A stretch of DNA of 64,000 nucleotides from Mastigamoeba balamuthi (Eukaryota > Evosea > Mastigamoebida > Mastigamoebidae), in NCBI GenBank assembly GCA_902651635.1, contig CACRSC010000053.1, positions 124,001-188,000 on the forward strand, written 5' to 3'. A program made the position numbers and the translations under genes. Of the stretch, positions 33,964-44,335 are shown piece after piece. How positions within the stretch are numbered: the first letter of the stretch is position 1; each line of letters opens with the position of its first letter. Below the pieces are notes generated by a model. It made no database searches and had not been told where the DNA came from. It was given only the letters and a program-made list of their open reading frames with translations.

Positions 33964-36018
33964 GTTGGTTGGCGCTCGAAACACCCTCAACACGAAACAC
34001 GGGCTGGTTGCGTCTAGTGGGTGATAAAATCTGGAGAACCCCGCCAGAGATATGGCATGTACACAGAAATGCACCAGGATGCACGAACACGAGGTTCCAA
34101 CCGTTTCCAAGAGGTTGTGGATCCGATCGGAATCAATCTTGGAAAGAAATGTCATCAATCGAGCGAAAACAAGAAATGATGCCCGGTTGACTTTTTGAGG
34201 ATGATTGCAGTCGGAACTGGCTGTTTGAAAAGCAATCAAATCTGGACCATGATTGCACTCGGAGAAACGCGGGGGTTTTTTGCTGCAATTGTGGTGGTGT
34301 CTCCAGGGCATGAACGAGGGTACAAGGCCACAAGGTCAGCAGATTCGTGCTTGGAGCACTCTGCTGGGCGAGCCATCAAGTGGGAGTCAGAAGTAACCTG
34401 CCTGGTGCGCATCCCAGCATCCTGGAATACCCCAGTCACAGGAAGCAGAGGAAGCTGGCCAGCAACGGGACTTCTGCCATGGCTGAAGCTCTCTGGCAGC
34501 AAAAGTGTTGAACCGGGGCTGCAGGAGTGGGCATGCCTGTGGCAGAAATCAGGTTGTTTTTGCCAAGTGTGCTGCTGGCCTTAGCATGTAAGGGAACGAT
34601 AGAAGGAATCCAGGACAGGTGTGTACTGTGAAACACGAGCTGCAGAGTTCCGTGGAAAGCTGTGTTTTTCCCACTCGAATTGCACGTACCTCTCTAAAGT
34701 GATTTTGGTCATGTTTCTTTTTATAACTCCATTACCTCGTCTGGTTACAGACCTGCCATTCTCTGCCTTCATTTGAACAACTGCATGGCCAGCAGCAAGA
34801 ACAGGTTCATTCACTATGAGTGTATCAAGAAGATCCAGATCTTTCTTCTGTCAGTCATAACCATACTGTACAATATGACTTCATATTCACAGTAATAAAT
34901 CAGAAGGCCGAAAATAAAGCACTGGTCAGGGTTGGAACTTAATGATAAGAAAGAACAGTACAGAGGCATGGAATCAACAGAGCAGGTACCCAAATGCTGC
35001 CTTAATACCATCTGGGGCTACATCACATATGTTATCCTACCACCAGAATGCTATTTCATAGCACAATGACTTTGCATGTTATACTCAGCCTTGATATAGC
35101 CCATGGTTTCCAGCCTATGGCCTGTGCCGAAAAACTTGAAAAACTTGGGTAGAAATAAGAGAGAACCACATAAATAATATAGCAGTGATACATAGAAACG
35201 AGCCAGAGCTGAAACAGACACCAAGCCAGTGAGTTATATAATAGAACCAATGAATGGGAATGGCTGCTCTGTGGCCAGTATTGTTCTAGCAGAACTGTGG
35301 CTCCATTATGTGTTTCTTCACGTGTCCAGCAGATATTGTTCGTCAGATAGCTCAATATCTGTTTAAGCAGAAACCTAACCCTTCTTTCGATGGGTAATCC
35401 TCTGAAACAGTGTGCATATAAGAGCTGTAGGGCACCAGGAGTCCGAGCCACTGGTGGCGCTTCTGCCTTTGAAGCCCATGTGGGAAGATACGAACTCTTT
35501 GCAGGACATATGTTCTTGCTAATGAACACCTTCAAAATGTATGTGGAAAATAAGTGCAGTTATTCATAATTTATAAAGATCAAGTTACTATTTCAATCAC
35601 ATAAGATATGGGAACTAATTATCACATTTCCCTCGGGGGCCCACCTTAAGGAGAAATATGTATATGGACCAGAACCAAATCAAGAACTCATAGAACCACC
35701 GAAAAAGTATGTATTACAATTGAATACAGAGTAATAAGAATATTTCCTTTTTTCTCTTTGATAGACATTGCTAGCAATAAGTCCAACCATCAATAATCAT
35801 AGGCGATTGCCAAGTGTGCGAATGATTCTTCGGTGTTGCCCTCGATTATTGGTTTTGGATGTGGCCCAAGACACGGACTTCCCTTCGTCGACCCAGGGCG
35901 CCACACGAACCGTGCAGCCGACATCAAGAATAGAGAGCACCTTTTTTGGCATGACGCACTGCCGGCGATTCCTTATCGGCCTCCGATAGCTCCGCAATAT
36001 TAGCTTTGCAAGAGCGCC
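33964..36018. other. AT-rich, gene-poor stretch next to the transposon
   Basis: Composition shifts from GC-rich host sequence to clearly AT-rich between about 34600 and 35770. Open frames at 35056-35535 (minus) and 35390-35569 (plus) show some protein-like character. The plus one begins MGNPLKQCAYKSCRAPG and is Cys/His-containing, as in a DNA-binding finger. A minus frame at 35797-36087 runs across the transposon end. None has a recognised family. This may be an older, decayed insertion. Confidence 0.4.
35390..35569 (+). CDS. Short open frame with a possible zinc-finger-like start (uncertain)
   Basis: 59 codons with pattern C-x4-C then a distal His, in AT-rich DNA. It could be an N-terminal finger of a lost transposase. 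No function is assigned, and it may not be a gene. Confidence 0.2.
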   Translation: MGNPLKQCAYKSCRAPGVRATGGASAFEAHVGRYELFAGHMFLLMNTFKMYVENKCSYS

Positions 36019-36036
36019 CAGTCTTGGGTCTGACCC
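36019..36036 (+). repeat. Left terminal inverted repeat of the hAT-like element
   Basis: 18 bp starting CAG. 16 of 18 positions match the inverted right end. Confidence 0.75.
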
Positions 36037-36143
36037 GGGTGGGGACACGTCCCCACAGATATTAATGTGGGGACACTGTCCCCACACGAAATCTTGACAA
36101 ATCCTCGGTCACAAAAGCAAAAATTCCGGAACAAGCACACGGA

Positions 36144-38767
36144 ATGGCCCAGGCTCGGCTCAGTAGTGAAATGATCGAGGCAATGCAGGGGCGCACAGCA
36201 GAGGGACGCCCACAGGCTAATCAACAAGGCCTTACTCTTCGCGGGAATGGGCAGGGGCTTCCTGAGAGCTCTCAAAAGCAAACTGGTATCACATCATTCC
36301 CATACACAGGGAGACGAGGGCACCCTGATCACACCCACTCAGCACAGGGAGATGAGGGCACTCCAGTGCTAGGAGCCTCTACACCGGCCCCAATGGAAGT
36401 GGCTTCATTGGAGCCAGCAAACAGAAGAAAGAGAATGGATCCAGAAATAGAACCTGTATCCCAATCCCAGCCGAAAAAGGGCAAGACGAGTCAGAAGAAT
36501 TCCACGTCACTGGGGGATGTTCAAGGTGCGTCCTATAAATGGTGCTGGTCTCATATCATATCCAAGCAGAACAGATTCCTGAGGATAGTGATGCAGTTGC
36601 AGCTTCCCAGGAGGACATACACATGTCAAAGCGTTCAGATACTCGAAAGGATATCAAAGTGTCACCAGAGACATTCTCTCAGTTCCTGGAATTCAGTAAA
36701 AGAGCAGAATTTGGATCACATGGAGAGGCACTTGCTTGTTTACTGTGTCTAGCAAAGGAAAAAGAGGATAATGAACTGAGAAGAGTTCTTTCTGGGAAGA
36801 TTAGACCACCTCTTTCTCTACGTGCATGTGCATTACGTCATCTTTCATGTCTTGGAGTTAGTGTAACAAAGATTCCAGAGGTACTTTTCACTTCACAGTT
36901 ATATCTCAATGGTGAGGCAGATCCAAGCCAGCTAGATTGTGTTACTAGTATTCGGCGTACCCTCAGAGCTATTGATATTATAGAGCAGAGTGTTTTTCAT
37001 CAGCAGCTTCAAGGTGTTTCAGCTGTTCATGTTCTTTTTGATACCTCAACTCGTTCTTCTCTTCCTCGAGGTCCAGTTTTTATTGCATTTAATAGTCATC
37101 AAGAGATTGATGGAAAAGAAGAAGGACTAGTTGTGTGTTTACTCTCTGATTGTGGACTTGCCAGTGAAAAGGCACAAGAGGAGGCTGCTTATATTGCAGG
37201 AGTACTTACTGAGATGGGATTATCTACAGAATCTATATGGTCTGTTATTGGTGATAACTGTAATGGAATGCAAGCTGCTGAAGGAGTTATTGGAGAACTT
37301 TCAAAGATTCTGGGCAGAGGTCTTGTGAAAATCGGTTGTTATCTTCATGTTCTCAACATTGGCTTGAAAGAAGCTCTGGAATCTTGCTGTGGAACTGCAT
37401 CAAGTACTACAGATGTGACAAAGGTAGATGCGACTCTTCTTACAATTCTGTTCTCGATATGGTGGACAACAAATAGTGCAATGCCCTTTGATCAATTTCG
37501 TGCATCCTTGGAGAGTTTTGTGCAACAACAGGGCCAGACTGAGGAGATTGATACAGATTCAGACTGGAAGCAGATTAACAAGCCTGTACTGAGTCGTTGG
37601 GGAACAGTAATTACAGCAAATCAGTGGCTTGATCAACACTGGGATACTCTTACTGCCTGGACTCACTTTGCAGCAGGGCATGTTGATAGTGGACATAAGG
37701 CTCTCAGAACAACCATAGAGTACATTGAACGGTGGTTACAATCACCTGTTATTCGCCTATACTCTCTTTGTCTAAAGGAGTTTGCTGCACATTTCTTTGG
37801 TGAAGAACAGGCTTGGGCAGAGGCTCCAGATTCTGTTCTTGGCCTTAGAGCAGGATTCAAGGGATGTCTGATGCCAGAGCGTGCTGCAACTCTGAAGGAC
37901 CGTTTGACTCGCCTGATTACATTTAAAGAGGAGGTATTTACTGAGACTCTTGCCTGTGCAGTTGATGGTATTAGTTCTGAATGGTTTGTGGAGCAGTTTG
38001 TTAATAGCTTTTATGATGCTATTCAGTCTTATATTCTCAGATGGCTTGAGTTTCCACTTGTTCTTGTGGGTCTTGGTAATCCCAGGACTCGCCAGCAGCT
38101 TGGAGATGCACTATACTATATTTGCAATGGAAAGAAGCTCACAGTGAAGCATGTAAGTGATATACTTCTATCTGGCCTTGTGAAAGCAGATGCTGCTGCT
38201 GTTAGAGCAATAGTGGCCCCATTCAAGAATGAATTAAAAACTCTTGTCTGTCTCTCTGAGAATGCTCCCTTGGATAAGAACCATATGCCTCACATTTTGC
38301 AGTTTGTTGAGGATATCTGTAATACTACACCTCATACAACACAATTTGTTGAGGGCTCCTTCAATCTGCTTGACTTTCTCTTCAAATCAAGTCCTCAGAT
38401 GTTCTCAGAGACAGTCTCTCAGAAAATGCGTGCTCTGGTGAATACAGTCATTCCTGATCGCACAGAAGCAGCTCACCTGTCTGGTAAAGAGCACTGGAGT
38501 GGATCCAAGGATGAGCTGCACAACCTGGGTGTCATTCTCTTGCAACGTGCAGCAAAGTTATCATCCTCGAGACTGCAGGACGAGATTTGTCAGGGTGCTC
38601 GTCAGCATGTGCCCAATCCCCTTCCTGACCAATATCAACAGATTGAGATAGAACAGGCAGCAAGGGCCAAACCCCATCGCCGCAGTGCCATAGCACCTGC
38701 AGTTGTCCCCATTCAGCTTCCACCCTGTGGCCCACACCTCCAACACAGCATTGTAGCAGACAAATAA
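36144..38767 (+). CDS. Transposase of the hAT-like element
   Basis: Two exons (36144-36525, 36570-38767) joined through a 44-nt GTGCGT...CAG intron; 859 aa, uninterrupted. The N-terminal 150 aa are polar and low-complexity with a KKGK basic patch. The core contains VLFDTSTRSS, SVIGDNCNGMQ and GCYLHVLNIGLKEAL, which I read as the first two acidic catalytic positions and the C..H..N dimer/insertion-domain motif of hAT transposases. A C-terminal acidic partner is likely around 38340-38430 but not certain. Codon use is AT-rich. The intact frame suggests recent or ongoing activity. The host-style donor suggests the element is adapted to this genome's splicing. Confidence 0.7.
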
Positions 38768-40038
38768 CAACACTGTACACTCAATCAAGACAGCCTTGTA
38801 TATGACAACCTCTCTGGGCATGAGTGCACATGACATTGGTGCTGACTCTAGCAGCTCTAGTAAGAGTAAGAACATAGCACTGTTTGACAGATGGTGCAAG
38901 AGAGGAGGGGGGAAGGGGGGGGGGGGGGGAAGGGGAAGGGGAAGGGGAAGGGACTCATGATGTTCATGCCCTCCAGTGCAGGTGCTGTGCAATGAATGTG
39001 CATTGTCACTTGCAAGGCAGGGAGGCTGCATGAACAACTGTCACAGGACGTCTGCATTACAGTGCTTGAATGTGCCCTGCAGTGCCCATGCTGCCACAGC
39101 TTTGCACATCCTTCTGTGTCTGTGTGAAACAGTATGGTGTCAGCGTGAGCACCCACACGCTATCTGCATGGTCCCTCGTCCCAAACACATTGCTCAGCAC
39201 ATATTGGCACTGTTGATCATGAGTGCGGCCTCTGCATTGCATTTCGTGTCCTTAACACTCTGGTGTTACACCACAATGCTCTTGATGCCCTTCTGTATTT
39301 CTTATCATTCCTTTAAGTGTTGTATGAACCTGCTCACAAATACAGTGCATGCCGGGAACGAAGCTGGCGACGAGGACATGAATGGTGTGAACACTCGAGT
39401 GGCATGCCCACACACACTGGACAAGGTGCAGTGCGTCACACGGGCATTCGGCTGTGCAGACAGAGAGCTCGTTGATGACTGCACTCACACTTGTGTGAGG
39501 CTGCACGACGGCAGGCCACACGTCACCTTCACGTGTGCAGCGTGGCACACTGCGAGCAGCACGCCCACAAGCACATTGGTGTTGCCCGTGCACTCTTTGA
39601 TGATGTTGTACAGGAGCTCTGGCAGCAGAGCAGTCGGTTCAACGAGCTGCAGCCCGTGGCGGCCGTCACATTGTGTCTGTGCTGCGCATGACACCCGTGA
39701 TTGAGGGGCACGGCGGCACTGACACTTGCCTGTGCAGTGCGAGTGCGCGCACGATGAGTAGGCAGAGCTGCCGCCTGCAGCGTGCTGTGCGCGAGCCAGA
39801 ACGGCAGCTCTGTGTGTGCCCTGGTGGCCGTGCACGGGGTGTGGCGTCCCTGTGTGTGGCCAGGAGGCTTCACACACGACGGTGGCCGACGGTGGCAAGC
39901 GCACTTGTCGTGGCTCGCTTGCGGGTGCGTGATCCGCAGGCGCGCCGCCTGTCGCGTCCTGTGTCCCCGCCTCTGTCCCCACAGCTGTCCCCACACTGTG
40001 TCCCCACAAAAATCTTCTCTGTCCCCACAAAATCTCCG

Positions 40039-40056
40039 GGGTCAGTCCCAAGTCTG
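40039..40056 (-). repeat. Right terminal inverted repeat of the hAT-like element
   Basis: Inverted copy of the left end ending in CTG, with two mismatches. Confidence 0.75.
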
Positions 40057-40216
40057 CTGACCCGCCGGTTTTCTGTCCGTTTTTGGGGGGTGATGGGTAA
40101 TGGACAATGTTCGTGGAAATCCAGCCCCATCGCCCGTGGCGAGCTAGGATTGACTACAGAAATAGGATCACTCCAGCGAACCTGCCTCAGGGCACGAGGC
40201 GAGGCGGAGCGCATAG

Positions 40217-42527
40217 ATGGAGAATACCGTCACTCAGTCGATGATTGTGAGCCGCATACAGCCGCCGAGGGCGAGACAGAAGAGCAGGCGGTGCAGGTGC
40301 CGCGTGTCGCTGGCGGTCGCACTGCTCTCCTGGACGCTGTGCTTCATGGTGATCACGTCTCTGGCAGTGGGGCTGCCGGGCATCGTGCTGGGCCAGATGT
40401 CTACCGTCGCCCTCTCCGACTCGCTGCGACGCAGCTTCACCTCCAAGATTGTCTCCAACACACAGACCTTCTTCGACTCGCTCTTCGGGGACCTCGAAGT
40501 CCTCTTGGGGGTCCGCCGCCCTCCGCCTCTTTCATTTCTTGCTCCCTGGTCTTATCTGGTTTCGGCAGGTGGTAGACTCGCACCCGGAGCTTCAGGAGCC
40601 GTACTTGCCGTGGTGCACCAACGGGTCGCACTTCCCGCCAGCGGCGCTGCTGATGGTGCCCTTTCTGCGCAAGACGGCGATCAGCGCGGTCATGGTACGG
40701 AGAATGTACGAGAACGGCGCCGTCGCTGGGCGCAAGAACGGCAGCTTCGTGGCCTGGATGCAGGGCATGCTCATCTGCCAGGACCTCAGCACGTACCCGG
40801 CCGCTCGCTTGTACGCGCTGTCGTCGACGGATTCCGCGGCGCTGGCAAGGCCGCGGCTGTTGGCACAGCTGCCGATGCCCAAGCAGACGGACTACGCCAT
40901 CGAAGGGACTTTCGTGGCTCAGATCTACCCCGTGGCTGTGGGGCCCAGGGTCATTCTGTCTTCGGCAATCAGCCAGGCGCGGTGGAACAGGTCGCTGGGG
41001 CCCTCGGCCGACGAGGTCGACGCGGTGCTCGCGGACCTCACGGGCTTCGCCAGAGACCTCGTCGCCGACAGGAAGAGCGGCGACAGCGAGGACACGCGCG
41101 TAGTGCTCATCGAGGACAACTGGGACGTCGTCGCCTCATCGGAGGAAGGCTCGGCGGCGGTGGTCAACGGCTCAGTGCTGCAGTACAAGCTGCCCGACAT
41201 GCCCTACCGCCTAAAGCGCGACGGCGACCTCTGGACGCACTTTGCGAAACACATCAACTCGACGGTGGGATCGCTCGGGGCCATCAACGGAACGCTCTCG
41301 TTCCAGATGGCCGACGGCAACGGCAGGCTGTGGCTGGTCGACGTGGTGCTTTGGAAGTACAACAGCCTATCTGCTGCCATCGTCATCGCCGTCGCCAGGG
41401 ACGCGCAGTCGGTCATGGGGACGGTCTGGCTGCTCAGGAACCTCTTGATCGGGCTCACGGTCACCGTCATCGTGCTGTCGATGGTCATAGCAGGCCCCGC
41501 GTCGTTCAGGATCACGCGGCCGCTCAGGAAGATCTCGCGGCTCCTCAAGTGCATCGCCAAGCTCGACTTTGAGTCGTCCGACGGTCTCAATACAGCCAGA
41601 AGCCACTCGTCGCTCTTCTCCGAGGTCCACCAGTTGCAGAAGACGTTCCTGCAGGTCCACACAGAGCTCAGCGCGTTCGTTAAGTATGTCCCGACGTCGG
41701 TCTGCGAGAACCTGGTCCAGGGCAAGCTGCAGCCCACACTTGGCGTGAAGCACGGCGAGGTCACGGTGCTCTTCCTCGACGTCGTCGACTTCTCGCGGAT
41801 GACCGAGACGGAAAAGCCCGAGATCCTGGTGCAGTCGCTCGCCAGGACATTCGACAACCTCTGCAATATTATCCACAGCCACCATGGCACCATTGACAAG
41901 TTCATTGGCGACGCCATCATGAGCTTCTGGAACGAGCCCGTCCCGGTGCCACGCCACGCCGAGCGCGCGGCAGAGGCAGCGCTCGAGTGCCTCGAGGCGG
42001 CCAACAGGATCAGCGAACTCGAAGCCGGCCAGGGCCCGAGGATCCTCGTCAAGTTCGGCCTGTCGACGGGCCCGTGCCTGATCGGGAACATTGGGGGCAA
42101 GGAACGCTTCAATTTCACGATAACGGGGAGGATCGTCAACGAGGCTGCGAGGCTAGAACCCGCGACGAGGGTCTTCGGCGTCGACATCCTGATCTCACAG
42201 AGCGTGCACGAGGCCACACACGACGTGTTCCTGCAGCGCAAGATCAGGGAGTGCATCTTCAAGGGGTTTGAGAAGCCGCGGGCGGTCTACGAGCTCATCT
42301 CGAGTGCCAAGTCGGCGATGCAGACCAACTTCGCGATGGCCAAGAGCTACGGCGAGGCGCTCGGGTACTTCGAGAGCGGGAACATACCTCAGAGTCTGCA
42401 TGCCCTCAGATACCACCTTGAGATGTGGCCCAGCGACCTCCCCGCGCGGGTCCTCATGCATGAGGCCGAGAGCCTCACTCTGCCGCTGCCCCTGGACTGG
42501 ACAGCCGCGAAGACCATCGGAAAGTGA
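40217..42527 (+). CDS. Two-TM sensory adenylate cyclase, bacterial-type catalytic domain
   Basis: Two exons (40217-40510, 40569-42527) give 750 aa. TM1 about 28-52, an extracellular sensor of about 330 aa (not clearly CHASE4; dCache/PAS-like is possible), TM2 about 390-412, a HAMP-like segment, and a class III cyclase domain from about 490. Motifs: metal Asp in LFLDVVDFS, Lys and Asp in IDKFIGDAIMSFW, and Asn and Arg in GRIVNEAARLE. DKFIGDA and the overall style match bacterial CyaA/adenylate cyclase family proteins more than the two CHASE4-like cyclases here. cAMP synthesis is predicted. The C-terminal 60 aa form a helical, TPR-like tail. It starts only 160 bp after the transposon's right end, so its promoter may be affected by the insertion. 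Confidence 0.85.
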
Positions 42528-42639
42528 TGCGATACTGATGCCAAGTGCAACATGCGGATGCCTGTGTTACCCGTTGTATCTGTGCCACAACGTGGCTAGC
42601 CATAAAACATTTGATTGCCACACGAAAAACCCACGGTTC

Positions 42640-43819
42640 TCACTTCTTTTGGCGATTTTGCTTCTGGTCCCTCTGGAGCTGCTCGAGGTACCTGCCCCCG
42701 GGGCCGCGCAGCGACAGCGGGTCGGCGCAGACTACGCGCGCCTGCCTGGCCCTCAGCGCTGCCTCCCTTTCCCTGCGCTGCTGCTGCAGGAGCCGAGCCG
42801 CCAGCCTCGCGTACTCGGCCCGCGGGTCACGCCACGCAAAGTACCCCGACTCGTCGATCTGCTCGCGCTCGTAGTCGTCGTCGCAGGCGGAGTCGTCCAG
42901 GGGGATGCCCTGCATAGCCGTCCACTCGTACTGTGGAGCGGCGCTTCTCGGACGGTTCCGCTCCGCTTCCTCGTGGATTCGGCGGCCGGCTTCCTCGGCA
43001 GAGAGGAACTCGCGGTGGAGGGCTGCGTGCCAAAGGTCTCTGTCCGAGGCCGTCTCGCGCCAGAGACGGCACACGGCAGAGCAGCGCCCAAGGGACGTGC
43101 CGTCCAGCATTCCAAATATCTTCCGCAGAATCTGCGGAACAGAGATCAGTTGACCGGGCGACCTGCGAACCCCTCGCGGACCCACGGGGGCACGAGCTGG
43201 AAGAAGCTGATGGCCAACGCAGACGCAGCGTCGTTCCGCGCCCCCATCGCAACGCCGCTGGCAGAGAATTCCAGGATCCTCGTCGCCTCTGATCCCCAGG
43301 GTCCGAGATCTCATTATTCGGAATCTGCAAGATACGCGGATCTCCCGGGGGCCCAGCGGCACGCACCCTCGGGGTGCATCCCAGCGTCGATGCACGAGCT
43401 GGCGACGCGCAGCTGCTCCTTCAGCGCCTCCACGAGCCTCAGTATCGCGGGCCCTCCCTCGTCCCGCGCGATGCTGCCCGCCAGCTCCGCGAGCGCGCTG
43501 CCCAGCACCGCGCACTTGCAGTCCGTATGACGTCACTCGAGACACCCGGTGTGCGAAACGTGGTGCTCACCGCGGCCTCGGGTATGCTGGCGTCGGGGCT
43601 CACGACCGACAGCAGGGCGGGCGGCGAGCGCGGGTAAGACGCGGCGAGACCCGGTGACGCGGCGCCGAAGCCGAAGCGGAGCGAGCAGGCGGCGCGGAGG
43701 CGGCCGTCGGTGGGGCGGACGGCGATGTCGTAGAGGCCGGGCGAGGGCTCGCTGAAGTCGTCGCCGAAGATGGCCGCGAGGGCCTCGAGCTCGTCGCGCT
43801 GCTCGTCGCCGGCTGCCAT
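42640..43819 (-). CDS. RWD-domain protein with F-box-like domain
   Basis: Four exons: 43571-43819, 43367-43514, 43155-43288, 42640-43131; 340 aa. RWD domain about 1-85 (DELEALAAIFGDDF, YPRSPPALLSVVSP). A helical region follows, then an F-box-like motif about 165-215 (ILRKIFGMLDGTSLGRCSAV, LWRETASDRDLWHAAL), and a charged C-terminal helix. F-box proteins recruit SCF ubiquitin ligases. RWD domains bind partners such as UBC9 or GCN1-type factors. The last intron would be only 23 nt (43132-43154), the shortest in the window. An alternative is a separate F-box gene starting at ATG 43314, whose start overlaps the stop of the RWD frame. The phase-consistent single gene is preferred. Confidence 0.62.
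43329..43343. repeat. Palindromic motif copy inside an intron of the RWD/F-box gene
   Basis: AAGATACGCGGATCT, identical to 15 nt of the copy at 48505-48520. It lies within intron 43289-43366. Confidence 0.4.
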
Positions 43820-44335
43820 CGACAGGTAAACAGTTGATTTTAGTTTTTGCGGAATGGAGGTTAAGATGGGAAGATACTCATATCTTTTCATCTCAGCGAC
43901 GTATGGGAAACAGCACCACTGATTCCGTTCCACCACTGAATGTCTGTACGAGCACACTCTCGCGCACTGGACCGGGGGCGAGGGTGCCTGTCTCTTGCGG
44001 GAGAAGATGGATCTGCTGGCGGAATCCGTGCTGATATCCCATCCGAAAAATCAGGCGGTTTTCCAGAGATAAAAAGTCTTCTTGTGGTGCGCGTGTGGGG
44101 CGTTGACTTGCCTGCCGTCCCCCTCTCGCGCTCCCCTGAGGCCCCACCGCTACCGGGCACAGCACCGCTCCCCCCTCGCCTAAGGCCCCCTTACACTCGC
44201 CCTTGCGCGTCCGCCCTCTCATCCCGGGCGCAGCGGCCGCGCACACTCTCGGACTCTCGTCGAACCTCCCAGCCAGTGGGCTGCACGCGGCCCCCCAGAG
44301 CCCGTTCGCAGGCCGACCGACACAAGGCCCTCCCC
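43820..44335. promoter_or_regulatory. Divergent promoter region, RWD/F-box gene and DCP2
   Basis: 516 bp head-to-head gap. Holds the palindrome at 43871-43886. No other element was identified. Confidence 0.45.
43871..43886. promoter_or_regulatory. Palindromic element AAGATACTCATATCTT
   Basis: Perfect 6-bp arms with a 4-nt centre, 52 nt upstream of the RWD/F-box ATG. It matches the element upstream of the COMMD9-like gene. Confidence 0.35.

Larger units (their letters stand above)
36019..40056 (+). mobile_element. hAT-like DNA transposon, apparently complete
   Basis: Ends carry 18-bp terminal inverted repeats, CAGTCTTGGGTCTGACCC on the left and a copy with two differences on the right. Just inside each end are clustered, inverted GTGGGGACA repeats (36040-36087 and 39961-40029). 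Composition is AT-rich and unlike the flanking genes, so it is foreign to its surroundings. It contains one spliced transposase gene in the first two thirds; the last 1.2 kb is non-coding, with a G-rich run at 38905-38953. The CAG end and transposase style suggest the hAT superfamily. I see no clear 8-bp target duplication in the flanks, so the outer borders or the superfamily could be slightly wrong. Confidence 0.7.

Noticed and set aside
36011-40064. 8-bp target-site duplication flanking the transposon
   Set aside because: The adjacent 8-mers on the two sides do not match, so no duplication is claimed.
43314-43344. Separate F-box gene starting at ATG 43314, overlapping the RWD stop
   Set aside because: A single spliced gene keeps phase across all four exons and gives better protein sequence between the domains.
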